From: Marine Group I thaumarchaeote
GTDB taxonomy: Archaea; Thermoproteota; Nitrososphaeria; Nitrososphaerales; Nitrosopumilaceae
Assembly (NCBI GenBank): GCA_013390375.1
Contig: JACATA010000009.1
Span: forward strand, 1-44,669
DNA: 44,669 nt
Direction of reading: 5' to 3'
The notes under the pieces are model-generated. The model searched no databases and was not told where the DNA came from. It was given only the letters and a program-made list of their open reading frames with translations. A program made the position numbers and the translations under genes. Shown in pieces: positions 1 through 7,890 of the stretch (position 1 is its first letter; each line of letters opens with the position of its first letter).

Positions 1-1
1 C

Positions 2-52
2 CCTGAGGGTCCAATTTATACAGATCTGTTGGTTGTGAAAGGAAAGAAATGA
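2..52 (+). CDS. 3' end of an upstream gene, possibly RNA 2',3'-cyclic phosphodiesterase (ThpR/LigT)
   Basis: An open frame enters from the left edge and stops with TGA at 50-52, giving 16 visible residues that begin PEGPIYTDLLVV. The stop overlaps the ATG of cca at 49 as ATGA, which implies translational coupling. The GPxYxDL pattern resembles the C-terminus of archaeal 2H phosphoesterases (2'-5' RNA ligase family), and these genes often sit beside cca in archaea. The identity is inferred from a very short fragment plus context; the presence of a coupled upstream gene is much surer than its name. Confidence 0.45.
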   Translation, partial: PEGPIYTDLLVVKGKK

Positions 53-1377
53 ATTCAATCCTAAACTATGCAAAAAAAGAGGCTACGCCGCCAAAAAAAT
101 TACAGCAAAAAAAACAGCGTATAGCCAAAAAAGCCTGTGATTTAGTAAGTCAGGTTATAGAAAAATGTCCTCAAGTCGTTGGTTTTGAGCTAGGCGGTTC
201 ATATGCTAAAGGTACATGGTTACCGGAAAAAGCTGATATTGACATATTTGTTAAATTCAACAAAAAAATATCTGAAAAGGATTTTAGAAATATTGGAACA
301 AAAATAGGTTTTCAATCTTTAAAGAAACACAAGCCGTACACTAGACACGCAGAGCATCCATTTGTAGAGGCTATGATTGACGGAACTAGAGTAAACATTG
401 TTCCATGTTATGATGTAAACAAGGGGGAATGGCAAAGCGCTACAGACAGATCCATATATCATACAAAATTCATGTCACAAAAATTATCTGACTCGTTGAA
501 GGGAGAGGTAAGAATTCTCAAGAAGTTTTTTCTCCACATAGATGCTTATGGAGCTGAAATAGCAAAAGAGGGTTTTAGTGGGTATGTCTCAGAGGTACTG
601 ATTTCCTACTTTGGTAGCTTTGAAAAAACAATAAAGAAAATCTCAGAGTTGAAGAAAGGACAAGTTATTGGAAAATCTACAAAAAAATTTGATTCGCCTA
701 TTGTGATAATTGACCCGATTGATAGCAATAGAAATCTTGGAACTGCAATTTCAATGGATAATTTAGGAAAGTTTGTTTTAGCAAGCAGAGCGTTTTTGAA
801 AAAACCCTCTAAGAAATTTTTTAAAAAGCCTGTTTCTAAACGTATTATGAAAAATAATGATAAAATCGTTGTAGTACAATTCAAGTTTAAGGATAGAAGT
901 GATGATATCATTTGGGGCCAAATAAAACGTGCGTCAAATGCACTAAAAACTCAGTTAGAGTTAGGTGGATTTACGGTTTTAAGAAATTCTTCAGTAAAGG
1001 ATGAAAAGGAAAATGCGGCATTGATTTTTTTGTTGCATGCAAAAAAAATTGAAAATAGCTTAGTTCGAAGCGGACCGGAAATATCTAGTAAAGAACACTG
1101 TGAAAAATTTATTTCAGCTAATTTGAAAAAAAGCCAGCTTATGTGGATTAACGAAGAAGGCAAAATACAATCTTTGCAGAAACGAAAACTTGATGATGTA
1201 AAATTATTTTTGCAAGACATTTTGAAAAACAATCTAAAAAATTCTGGCATTCCTAAAGGGCTTGAGAAGGATTTCAAAAAAGGTGTTAAAATTATTGATG
1301 CAAGCAAAGTCTCAACAAAATCCATTAAAGAGGCAATTGTGGACATTGCCATAACAGATGAAACAATCTTTCGTTAA
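49..1377 (+). CDS. cca: Archaeal (class I) CCA-adding tRNA nucleotidyltransferase
   Basis: Adds or repairs the 3'-terminal CCA of tRNAs without a nucleic acid template. At 442 residues it has the length of the archaeal class I enzymes. Near residue 50 it shows the nucleotidyltransferase signature GGSYAKGTWLPEKADIDIFV, with the G-S helix followed by the paired metal-binding aspartates DID. The third carboxylate is probably in the following strand, around VNIVPCY. The tRNAs in this window do not encode CCA, so the enzyme is needed. It is coupled to the gene before it by ATGA and overlaps the next gene by 20 bp, so it sits inside an operon. Confidence 0.93.
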   Translation: MNSILNYAKKEATPPKKLQQKKQRIAKKACDLVSQVIEKCPQVVGFELGGSYAKGTWLPEKADIDIFVKFNKKISEKDFRNIGTKIGFQSLKKHKPYTRHAEHPFVEAMIDGTRVNIVPCYDVNKGEWQSATDRSIYHTKFMSQKLSDSLKGEVRILKKFFLHIDAYGAEIAKEGFSGYVSEVLISYFGSFEKTIKKISELKKGQVIGKSTKKFDSPIVIIDPIDSNRNLGTAISMDNLGKFVLASRAFLKKPSKKFFKKPVSKRIMKNNDKIVVVQFKFKDRSDDIIWGQIKRASNALKTQLELGGFTVLRNSSVKDEKENAALIFLLHAKKIENSLVRSGPEISSKEHCEKFISANLKKSQLMWINEEGKIQSLQKRKLDDVKLFLQDILKNNLKNSGIPKGLEKDFKKGVKIIDASKVSTKSIKEAIVDIAITDETIFR

Positions 1378-2116
1378 ACTTGGTAAAATAACTGACCCAC
1401 CATATTCGGACATCTGGGTTTATCCAAAGGGAACCAGGGCACAGATAAAATCACGAATAAAAGAATTGAAAGCTCTTGGTGTAGAGAGTATTTCATTTCA
1501 AGGTAAATTGCAAGTTGGTACTATTAGCATACTAGGCAAGGGATACGTAGGAATAGTAGTTTTAGGTAAAATAGGAAGAAAGAAAGTTGCTGTAAAAATA
1601 AGACGAAACGATTCCCCCAGAAAAAATTTGAAAAGAGAAGCAGAGTTGCTTAAAATAACAAATCAGTCTAACGTTGGACCAAAATTAGTAGGTTTTAGTA
1701 AAAATTTCCTTGTAATGGAATATCTAGAAGGTGAAAAAATTGGTGATTGGGTTGCTAGTTTAAAGAAGAGAGGAAGTTCCTCACAGCTCAAGACCATAAT
1801 TAAAAAAATTCTAGAAGACTGTTACAAGTTAGACAGGATTGGTTTGGATCATGGAGAATTAAGTCACATAGTAAAACATGTGATTGTTGGTAACAAAACT
1901 ACCATTATTGATTTTGAAAGTTCTAGCATGGATAGAAGAGTTTCAAATGTAACATCAGCAACTCAGGCACTTTGCATCGGATCTGGAATTTCAAAAATCA
2001 TAGGTTGCATATGTAAAATCCCTAAAAAAGAAAAAATGATTGCAGTGCTACGTAGATACAAACAAGAACAAACTAGAGATAGTTTTGAAAACTTGCTAGA
2101 TGTTTTGAAATTATGA
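1358..2116 (+). CDS. Predicted Ser/Thr protein kinase (archaeal RIO/Bud32-like family)
   Basis: A 252-residue minimal kinase fold. A glycine loop (GKGYVGIVV) is followed by the lysine strand VAVKIRR, a hinge region FLVMEYLEGEKI, a catalytic-loop-like LDHGELSHIVKHVIV and a metal-binding IIDFESS in place of DFG. The shortness and the absence of a large C-lobe fit the predicted archaeal kinases of the COG2112 type more than classical Hanks kinases. It starts inside the end of cca in another frame, so it is probably cotranslated; a link to tRNA or ribosome maturation is an inference from this position. Its stop lies one base before the 3' end of a tRNA on the other strand. Confidence 0.75.
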   Translation: MKQSFVKLGKITDPPYSDIWVYPKGTRAQIKSRIKELKALGVESISFQGKLQVGTISILGKGYVGIVVLGKIGRKKVAVKIRRNDSPRKNLKREAELLKITNQSNVGPKLVGFSKNFLVMEYLEGEKIGDWVASLKKRGSSSQLKTIIKKILEDCYKLDRIGLDHGELSHIVKHVIVGNKTTIIDFESSSMDRRVSNVTSATQALCIGSGISKIIGCICKIPKKEKMIAVLRRYKQEQTRDSFENLLDVLKL

Positions 2117-2191
2117 TGGGACCGGCAGGATTTGAACCTGCGACCTCCAGCACCCCAGGCTGGCATCATAACCAATCTAGACGACGGTCCC
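2117..2191 (-). tRNA. tRNA-Pro (anticodon GGG)
   Basis: The reverse strand folds into a cloverleaf with a 7-bp acceptor stem (GGGACCG/CGGTCCC), anticodon stem CCAGC/GCTGG around loop CTGGGGT, and T-arm GCAGG-TTCAAAT-CCTGC. The loop gives anticodon GGG, which reads CCC/CCU proline codons. The discriminator is A, as in archaeal tRNA-Pro, and CCA is not encoded. No intron is visible. The 3' end is one base from the convergent kinase stop. Confidence 0.95.
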
Positions 2192-2213
2192 TGTTTTAGG
2201 CACGAATCGTGAA

Positions 2214-2238
2214 ATTATTAAACCGTCTGATGGTTTAA
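2214..2238 (-). promoter_or_regulatory. TATA-like promoter of tRNA-Pro overlapping a 7-bp inverted repeat
   Basis: On the reverse strand the motif TTTAATAA lies about 25-30 nt before the tRNA 5' end, a usual archaeal TATA position. It overlaps a perfect inverted repeat, TTAAACC-7 nt-GGTTTAA, at 2218-2238. The hairpin could also mark the 3' end of the dehydrogenase transcript that reads toward the tRNA. Confidence 0.4.
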
Positions 2239-2249
2239 CCTGAAAAACG

Positions 2250-2993
2250 TTATCGTTCTTGAGAAGTAGGCCTCACAAGAATTTCGTTTACATTCATGTG
2301 TTCTGGCGATTGCAGAGCGAATAAAATAGCCTCTGCAATGTCTTCCGCTTTTAGTCCTTGTGTCTTTTTTGCAGTTTCAATAAAACTTTGTAACGATTCA
2401 TCAGTGATTGTGTTTAGCAGTTCGGTTTCAACCACTCCAGGTTCAATGCATGTTACCCTAATGTTTGAACGGGCACTAAATTCTTGCCTTAATCCCTCGC
2501 TAAAAGCGGTAACAGCATGCTTTGTTGCACAGTATACGCTTCCAGAGGGAAATACGACCCTGCCGGCAACTGATGAAATGTTAACTATGTGACCTGATTT
2601 TTTTTCTTTCATGTGTAAGATGACTGCTGCGGTACAAAATAATACTCCTTTAATGTTCACATCGATCATCTGTTCCCATTCGTCAACTTTGAGACTTTTT
2701 ACAAAGCTAAGTGGCATCAGGCCCGCATTGTTTATTAAAATATCAACCGTTCCCCATTTTTTTATTGTCTGATCAACAATGGCATCACAATCAGTTTTTT
2801 TTGTAACATCAAGCTTTTGCGACAATACCTCGCCCCCATTCTTTTTAATTTCATTTTCCAGCTGCTCCAGCTTGTCAGTTCGTCTGGCACCTATCACCAC
2901 TTTTGCCCCAGCTTTGGATAGCGCTAATGCAGTAGCATAACCAATACCACTGCTTGCTCCTGTAATAATAGCTACTTTGTTCTTTATTGTCAT
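2250..2993 (-). CDS. Short-chain dehydrogenase/reductase (YdfG-like, COG4221 type)
   Basis: A classical SDR of 247 residues from the preferred ATG at 2993 (an ATG four codons upstream is possible). It shows the nucleotide-binding TGASSGIG at residues 11-18, the NNAG motif near 88, a catalytic serine in NISSVAG and the YCATK pair. The end, NEILVRPTSQ, resembles the YdfG group, whose members oxidise 3-hydroxy acids or reduce malonic semialdehyde with NADP. The arginines after the second strand (GARR) favour NADP(H). A role for such an enzyme in the thaumarchaeal hydroxypropionate/hydroxybutyrate cycle is only a possibility; the substrate cannot be read from the sequence. Confidence 0.85.
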   Translation of the reverse strand: MTIKNKVAIITGASSGIGYATALALSKAGAKVVIGARRTDKLEQLENEIKKNGGEVLSQKLDVTKKTDCDAIVDQTIKKWGTVDILINNAGLMPLSFVKSLKVDEWEQMIDVNIKGVLFCTAAVILHMKEKKSGHIVNISSVAGRVVFPSGSVYCATKHAVTAFSEGLRQEFSARSNIRVTCIEPGVVETELLNTITDESLQSFIETAKKTQGLKAEDIAEAILFALQSPEHMNVNEILVRPTSQER

Positions 2994-3079
2994 AAAAAGC
3001 CACAACCATCAAACGCTGTAAATGTGTTTTTAAAATAATATAATAGCTAATTTATTAGGAAAAAAACCCTAACTTTGTC

Positions 3080-3310
3080 GTGCTGCAAGAAAAGTGCGCC
3101 TATTGTGGGGATATGACAGACATGCCTTTTGAGTGTAATTACTGTAAGGATCCGTTTTGTTCCGAACATAGACTTCCAGAAGAGCATCGGTGCGTGAAGC
3201 TTACTCAGCTCAGAGCGAAAAGATTCGGCGAAAAAAGCAAAATTATTCGTGATGGCGGAACGGGGAAAAAGAACAGGTTCCGAAGAATGCTAGGCAGGTT
3301 TGGCAAATAA
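3080..3310 (+). CDS. AN1-type zinc finger protein
   Basis: A 76-residue protein starting at GTG. The N-terminal half carries C-x2-C...C-x2-C...C-x4-H...H-x-C (CAYC, CNYC, FCSEHR, EEHRC), the pattern of an AN1-like zinc finger. The C-terminal half is rich in Lys and Arg and may bind nucleic acid. AN1 fingers are common as stand-alone small proteins in archaea; their function there is not established. It ends directly against the stop of the convergent membrane protein gene, with no intergenic base. Confidence 0.75.
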   Translation: MLQEKCAYCGDMTDMPFECNYCKDPFCSEHRLPEEHRCVKLTQLRAKRFGEKSKIIRDGGTGKKNRFRRMLGRFGK

Positions 3311-3637
3311 TTAGTAAAGGGATTTTTTTGGATTGATTTTTGCGCGTCTTGCCTGGTAAAACAATGCAACTGCAAGTGCAACCAAACAAAATGCTGTGAT
3401 AGCATGCGGTTCAACGGTATAAGCATCTTGATTTATTAAAAATGGCATAAAAGCAGTATAAGTCACAGCAAACCCAACCATGGTTATGCCCTGTATTGAT
3501 AGTTTAAGCCATGAAGGAACAGGCTTGGCTGTTCTACTAATAATTCTACTTAAAATTTCAATGATAAATAACGCCCCTACTGGATAAATTGTCAATAAAA
3601 CAAAATCGATAATATCAACCGAGCCGGGATGGGACAC
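3311..3637 (-). CDS. Small membrane protein, three predicted helices
   Basis: 108 residues with three hydrophobic stretches at roughly 7-29, 45-66 and 75-96, followed by a basic tail (RRAKINPKK) that is probably cytosolic. No catalytic motif is visible and I do not recognise the family. It lies 17 bp after the coiled-coil/GINS-like gene on the same strand and may be cotranscribed with it. Confidence 0.65.
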   Translation of the reverse strand: MSHPGSVDIIDFVLLTIYPVGALFIIEILSRIISRTAKPVPSWLKLSIQGITMVGFAVTYTAFMPFLINQDAYTVEPHAITAFCLVALAVALFYQARRAKINPKKSLY

Positions 3638-3654
3638 TATAGACGCCTATTTTT

Positions 3655-4029
3655 TTATTGAACATCTAAACTATGTGGTTTTCCATTTAAGATTCCAGAG
3701 AGAATTGTTTCCCTTCTTTCTAACATTTCCTTCTTGGAGTCAAGGATGTATTTTTCCTCATTAAGCAAAACAGATTGGTTCGAATTTTCCAAGATTGCTT
3801 TTTCTAGCCTTAATTTTAGAAGTGCTGATGTTGTGTCAGTTATCATGCTAATCATGGCTTGGTTGATTTTTGCCTTAATGCCGTCATATTCCTCACTTTT
3901 CAAATTTTTAATTAATTCTGAAATTGAGTTGTAAAGATTGGAATCGATTTCTTGCATTGTATCACTTTCAGATTCCTGCAATACAAGTGTCTGAAGATAG
4001 TTTATGTTGATTTTATTTTGTTCTGACAT
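3655..4029 (-). CDS. Helical protein, possible GINS51 (Sld5/Psf1-type) replication subunit
   Basis: 124 residues, almost entirely helical by composition. The arrangement LYNSISELIKNLK...LLKLRLEKAI...LLNEEKYIL...RRETILSGIL follows the A-domain pattern of archaeal GINS proteins: an early helix, then the conserved LRLxK segment, then an eE-L helix. If this is right the protein would belong to the CMG-like helicase complex with MCM. The small beta-rich B domain of the family is missing, so it is short compared with typical archaeal Gins51. The assignment is from eye-matched pattern only. It is divergent from glnA, with 61 bp between the two starts. Confidence 0.4.
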   Translation of the reverse strand: MSEQNKININYLQTLVLQESESDTMQEIDSNLYNSISELIKNLKSEEYDGIKAKINQAMISMITDTTSALLKLRLEKAILENSNQSVLLNEEKYILDSKKEMLERRETILSGILNGKPHSLDVQ

Positions 4030-4090
4030 TGAAACGCATCTAATAATCCTTAAATCACCGGGTTATTTTTGTTCTGTTGAAGAAAAGAAA

Positions 4091-5551
4091 TTGCCATATA
4101 AAGTCATTGGTGGTAAACCAACTAGAATTGAATATTCTGTTGATGACATCTTTGCTAAAATTAAACAGGAGGAAATAAAATTTATCGATCTACAATTTAC
4201 CAGCCTGCCTGGGCGTTTTCATCACACTACCATATCATCCAATACATTTACGCTTGACCAAATGATTGATGGTCTTCCTAAACTTGACGGTTCTTCCATT
4301 GTAGGATTTACCTCCATTGACGATTCTGATCTAATACTAAAGCCTGATCCTAATTCATTTGCAATAATTCCGTGGGTGACAGATAAAAAATCTGCGAGGA
4401 TGTTGTGTGATATCTACCGGGGAGCTGGTAGAGGAAGGTTAGAAACTGACCCTAGGGGCATATGCCAAAAGGCTGAGGAGTATTTGAAGACACAGGGATA
4501 TGATGACAGTTTTTGGGGACCAGAAGTTGAATTCTTTGTTTTTGATAAAATTCATTGGGATGTATTGACTCCTTACAAGGGTCAGTCGTACTCGATTGAA
4601 TCAAACGAAGCGCCATGGAGCCAAGAAGGAACTGGATATCCAATGGGACTGCAAGAAGGCTACTATCCCAGTACGCCTTCAGACACGTTAACTGAATACA
4701 GAAATGATTGTGTAGAAGTATTGAACGAGAATTTTGGGATTTTGTGTGATAACCATCATCACGAAGTAGCTACTGCAGGACAGTGTGAGATTGATATCAT
4801 TTATGATAAAATGACGAACGCTGCTGACAGTGCCCAATCTTACAAATATGTTATACGAAACATAGCGAAACTGCATAAAAAAATTGCTACAATGATGCCT
4901 AAACCAATCTCCATGGATTCAGGTTCGGGAATGCATACCAATGTCAGCCTTTGGAAGTCTGGAAAAAATATGTTCTATGACAAAGATGAAGACTATGAAT
5001 TTAGTCAGATAGGGCGCTACTTTTGTGGTGGAATTATGGATCATGCTAAGGGATTGGCTGCGATTACAAACCCAACAACTAACTCATATCACAGACTCGT
5101 GCCGGGATATGAAGCGCCAGTTTACATTGCGTGGAGTACCGCAAACAGATCTGCAACAATAAGAATACCTGGTCACTTTAAAGGAGAAAAATATGCTAAT
5201 GTGAAAAGACTGGAATATAGAGTTCCTGATCCATCATCTAACCCATATCTTGTATTTTCTGCGGTTTTGTCTGCAGGTCTTGATGGAATAAAAAAGAAAA
5301 CAGATCCTGGAGATCCAATTCATGAAGACATCTATAAAATGTCTAAAGCGGAGAGAAAAAAGAGAGGCATTGGAATTTTGCCAGCCAACTTGGGCGTAGC
5401 TTTAGACGAACTTGAGAGCGATAGAAGTTTTCTAAATCCAATTTTTTCAGATCCTGTAATTAACAAAATTATTGAGCTGGAGAGGAAAGATCAGCGCGAG
5501 ATTTCAATCAGGCCTCATCCTCACGAGTTTTATCTATATTTTGATGTCTAA
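4091..5551 (+). CDS. glnA: Glutamine synthetase, type I
   Basis: Forms glutamine from glutamate, ammonia and ATP, the main ammonia assimilation step. I prefer the TTG at 4091 (product begins MPYKVIGG, 486 residues), because the longer frame from 4004 would run back into the divergent gene. Visible signatures are GPEVEFFVFD, the HHHEVATAGQCEID segment with metal-ligand glutamates, DSGSGMHTNVSLWK, NPTTNSYHRLVPGYEAP (ATP and glutamate binding) and EYRVPDPSSNPYL near the end. No PII-type regulator gene is nearby. In an ammonia oxidiser this enzyme takes its nitrogen from the same ammonium pool as energy metabolism. Confidence 0.95.
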   Translation: MPYKVIGGKPTRIEYSVDDIFAKIKQEEIKFIDLQFTSLPGRFHHTTISSNTFTLDQMIDGLPKLDGSSIVGFTSIDDSDLILKPDPNSFAIIPWVTDKKSARMLCDIYRGAGRGRLETDPRGICQKAEEYLKTQGYDDSFWGPEVEFFVFDKIHWDVLTPYKGQSYSIESNEAPWSQEGTGYPMGLQEGYYPSTPSDTLTEYRNDCVEVLNENFGILCDNHHHEVATAGQCEIDIIYDKMTNAADSAQSYKYVIRNIAKLHKKIATMMPKPISMDSGSGMHTNVSLWKSGKNMFYDKDEDYEFSQIGRYFCGGIMDHAKGLAAITNPTTNSYHRLVPGYEAPVYIAWSTANRSATIRIPGHFKGEKYANVKRLEYRVPDPSSNPYLVFSAVLSAGLDGIKKKTDPGDPIHEDIYKMSKAERKKRGIGILPANLGVALDELESDRSFLNPIFSDPVINKIIELERKDQREISIRPHPHEFYLYFDV

Positions 5552-5552
5552 A

Positions 5553-6017
5553 TCAATAGTACAAAGAACGAACCGTATCTTGTATATGATAAATCAATAC
5601 TAGAGAGATGGCAATTAATGCAAAGCCCACAGCGATAAAAATTCCTCGCCGATTATCTGATGTTGCGGCTTTGAATAATAGTATGGCCCCAACTAATCCA
5701 AGAGATAGCGTTGCAATACCTTGGATAGCATGATCAAAAGGTACCCCAGGTGTTATTAGCGGGAAAAAAATGCCTGCGAGTAACGCAAAAATTGTTAGCA
5801 AGTAAGCATACCGAGGAATTTGAGCAAGGATGGATTTTGGGTTAAAAGTTCTGGTGGGTTGTTCAGATTTTTTTATTTTCCGGGGGTCGCCTAAACTAGT
5901 ACGTTCAGCTAGTTTTGGTTCTGGTTCAGTTATTTCTGCCGTTACTTCAGCTTCAGGTTTTATTACTTCAGCTCTTTGTCTTTCCTTTCGTCTTCTCATA
6001 CGTGCCCATTTAGTCAT
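5553..6017 (-). CDS. Membrane protein with charged N-terminal domain
   Basis: 154 residues. The first 65 or so are highly charged (RMRRRKERQR, followed by Glu/Lys-rich sequence) and likely cytosolic and disordered. The rest holds three or four hydrophobic segments (from YAYLLTIFALLAG through GIFIAVGFALIAISLVLIY). No known domain is recognised. The stop codon lies one base beyond the convergent glnA stop. Confidence 0.65.
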   Translation of the reverse strand: MTKWARMRRRKERQRAEVIKPEAEVTAEITEPEPKLAERTSLGDPRKIKKSEQPTRTFNPKSILAQIPRYAYLLTIFALLAGIFFPLITPGVPFDHAIQGIATLSLGLVGAILLFKAATSDNRRGIFIAVGFALIAISLVLIYHIQDTVRSLYY

Positions 6018-6114
6018 CGTAATCTCCCAGTACAGGTATCATTTGTACACTAACAATCAAAAAATAGCTTTCTTAAGTTTTTGTAATAATTTTCATAAAA
6101 TAATAAATTAGAAA

Positions 6115-7794
6115 CTACATCATTCCGCCCATTCCAGGTGGCATTCCGCCCATTCCGCCCATTCCAGGTGGCATTCCGCCTTCTGGTCCAGGTGGTGGAC
6201 CTGCTGATTTTGCAGTTGCAATAACATCATCAATCCGTAAAAGCATACATGCTGCCTCGGCAGCAGCTGAAATAATTTGTAGTTTAACTGCCAAAGGCTC
6301 AACAATATTACTCGATTTCATGTCTGCTACTTTTCCATTCATTACATCAATGCCTGTCCATTTGTTACCGCCCAACTGTTTTGAACGAAGTGAGGCAAGT
6401 GTATCAATTGAATCCATTCCCGCATTTTCACAAAGTGAGAGTGGAATGGACTCTAAAGCCTCTGCAAACTTTTCTGCCGCAAGTTGTTCGCGACCTTCAA
6501 GTGATTTTGCCCAGATTCTAATCTTAGTTGCGGCAAATGTTTCAGGTGCCCCGCCGCCGGCTACAATTGATGGTAATTCCATAACGTCTTTTACTACCAT
6601 GATTGCGTCATGGATAGATCTTTCAGCCTCATCTACAACTCTTTGTGAGCCTGCTCTCAGTAAAAGAGTCACAGACTTTGGATGTTTACAGCCCTCGACA
6701 AAGACCCATCTGTCCTCTTCAATTTTTCTTTCCTCAACTAAATCAGCAGTTCCCAAATCCTTTTCAAATAAATCGTCAAGATTTGTTATGATCCTTCCGC
6801 CGGTGGCTTTTGCAAGTTTTGTTAAATCACTTTCCTTTACTCTTCTGACAGCAAGTATGCCTGCCTTGGATAAGTAATGTTGAGACATGTCATCAATTCC
6901 TTTTTGGCAAAAGACTACTGATGCCCCAGAGCCAACAACCTTGTCAACCATTCTTTCGAGCATCTTGCTTTCTTCATCTAGGAATGATTTCATTTGTTGT
7001 GGGTTTGAGATATTTATCTTAGCGTCAGTTTCTGTCTTGCTAATTTCTAATGCAGTGTTGATAAGAGCAATTTTAGCGCCAGTCACTTTTTTTGGCATTC
7101 CTGAATGAACTACTTCCTTATCAAGAACAACCCCCTGTAAAATTGAAGAATCTGAAATTGAGCCTCCTGATTTCTTTTCCACTTTTATGTCATCTATATC
7201 CACGGTGTAATTACTGCCGCTTTTTTCAGCAACTGCCAACACAGCTTTTACAACCATATCAGCTATTTTGTCAGAATCTTTTCTTACCAATTTTGTTTGC
7301 ATGGATGTCTTTGCAATCTTTAGTAGAGTCGGTTTGTCATCAGCAGTAACTTGATCAGAAATATCTTTGATGTATTCTTTGGCTTTGTTTGCCGCTTTTC
7401 TATAACCGTCAACAATAACTATAGGATGAACTTCCTGTTCCAAAAGTGATTCAGCTTGTTCTAGGAGAGCGCCGGCTAGAACTACCACAGATGTGGTGCC
7501 ATCACCAACTTCGTTGTCGGTTGCTTTTGCAATCTCAACTAGCATTTTTGCCGCTGGGTGTTGAACGTCAATTTCTTTTAGAATGGTAGCTCCGTCGTTT
7601 GTGATTGTAACGTCTCCTAACGAGTCAACAAGCATCTTGTCCATGCCTCTTGGACCTAGGCTGGTGCGTATTATTTCAGCAATAATTTTTGCTGCCGCAA
7701 TGTTGTTTTTTTGTGCATCCCTACCCTTAGTTTGAGTTGCACCATCTTTAAGCAAAACAACTGGCATGTTTACTCCTGATGCCTGAACAGTCAT
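6115..7794 (-). CDS. ths: Thermosome (group II chaperonin) subunit
   Basis: ATP-driven protein-folding ring subunit. Starting from the ATG at 7794 it is 559 residues, the family length. Signatures include [14 protein letters not shown], the nucleotide-binding [29 protein letters not shown] and VAGGGAPE in the distal equatorial half. The C-terminus is a Gly-Met-Pro repeat ([10 protein letters not shown] twice), the flexible tail that projects into the chamber. It is divergent from glyA. A TATA-like ATTATA element at about 7815-7822 on this strand fits a strong promoter. Thaumarchaea commonly have more than one thermosome gene; only one is in view. Confidence 0.96.
   Translation of the reverse strand: MTVQASGVNMPVVLLKDGATQTKGRDAQKNNIAAAKIIAEIIRTSLGPRGMDKMLVDSLGDVTITNDGATILKEIDVQHPAAKMLVEIAKATDNEVGDGTTSVVVLAGALLEQAESLLEQEVHPIVIVDGYRKAANKAKEYIKDISDQVTADDKPTLLKIAKTSMQTKLVRKDSDKIADMVVKAVLAVAEKSGSNYTVDIDDIKVEKKSGGSISDSSILQGVVLDKEVVHSGMPKKVTGAKIALINTALEISKTETDAKINISNPQQMKSFLDEESKMLERMVDKVVGSGASVVFCQKGIDDMSQHYLSKAGILAVRRVKESDLTKLAKATGGRIITNLDDLFEKDLGTADLVEERKIEEDRWVFVEGCKHPKSVTLLLRAGSQRVVDEAERSIHDAIMVVKDVMELPSIVAGGGAPETFAATKIRIWAKSLEGREQLAAEKFAEALESIPLSLCENAGMDSIDTLASLRSKQLGGNKWTGIDVMNGKVADMKSSNIVEPLAVKLQIISAAAEAACMLLRIDDVIATAKSAGPPPGPEGGMPPGMGGMGGMPPGMGGMM
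6121..6180 (-). repeat. Perfect tandem duplication of 30 bp in the thermosome tail
   Basis: Bases 6121-6150 and 6151-6180 are identical. Each unit encodes ten residues of the Gly/Met/Pro tail in frame, so copy-number change would lengthen or shorten the tail without a frameshift. Confidence 0.95.
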
Positions 7795-7800
7795 ATTCAA

Positions 7801-7890
7801 AAACTCACACCTGCCTATATTATACCTTATTTTGGTTAGCGGCTCGTAAACAATAGGTATTTTTTAATTGGGAAAAATAATGTGGATAGC
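7801..7890. promoter_or_regulatory. Divergent promoter region between thermosome and glyA
   Basis: About 90 bp separate the two divergent genes. Toward the thermosome the reverse strand has a TATA-like stretch (GGTATAATATAGG) at about 7813-7825. Toward glyA there is a T/A-rich TATTTTTTAATT at 7858-7869, about 25 nt before the start. No clear palindromic operator is seen. Confidence 0.5.

Noticed and set aside
951-1352. 133-codon open frame on the minus strand inside cca
   Set aside because: It lies wholly antisense to a clear CCA-adding enzyme, is rich in Ser/Leu/Phe as expected for the complement of Lys/Glu-rich coding sequence, and shows no motif.
4004-4090. Longer N-terminus for glutamine synthetase
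   Set aside because: It would overlap the start of the divergent gene and adds non-family sequence; the TTG at 4091 gives a typical start.
6320-6877. 185-codon open frame on the plus strand inside the thermosome gene
   Set aside because: Antisense shadow; the thermosome frame has all family signatures, and the shadow product has Ser-rich low-complexity composition.
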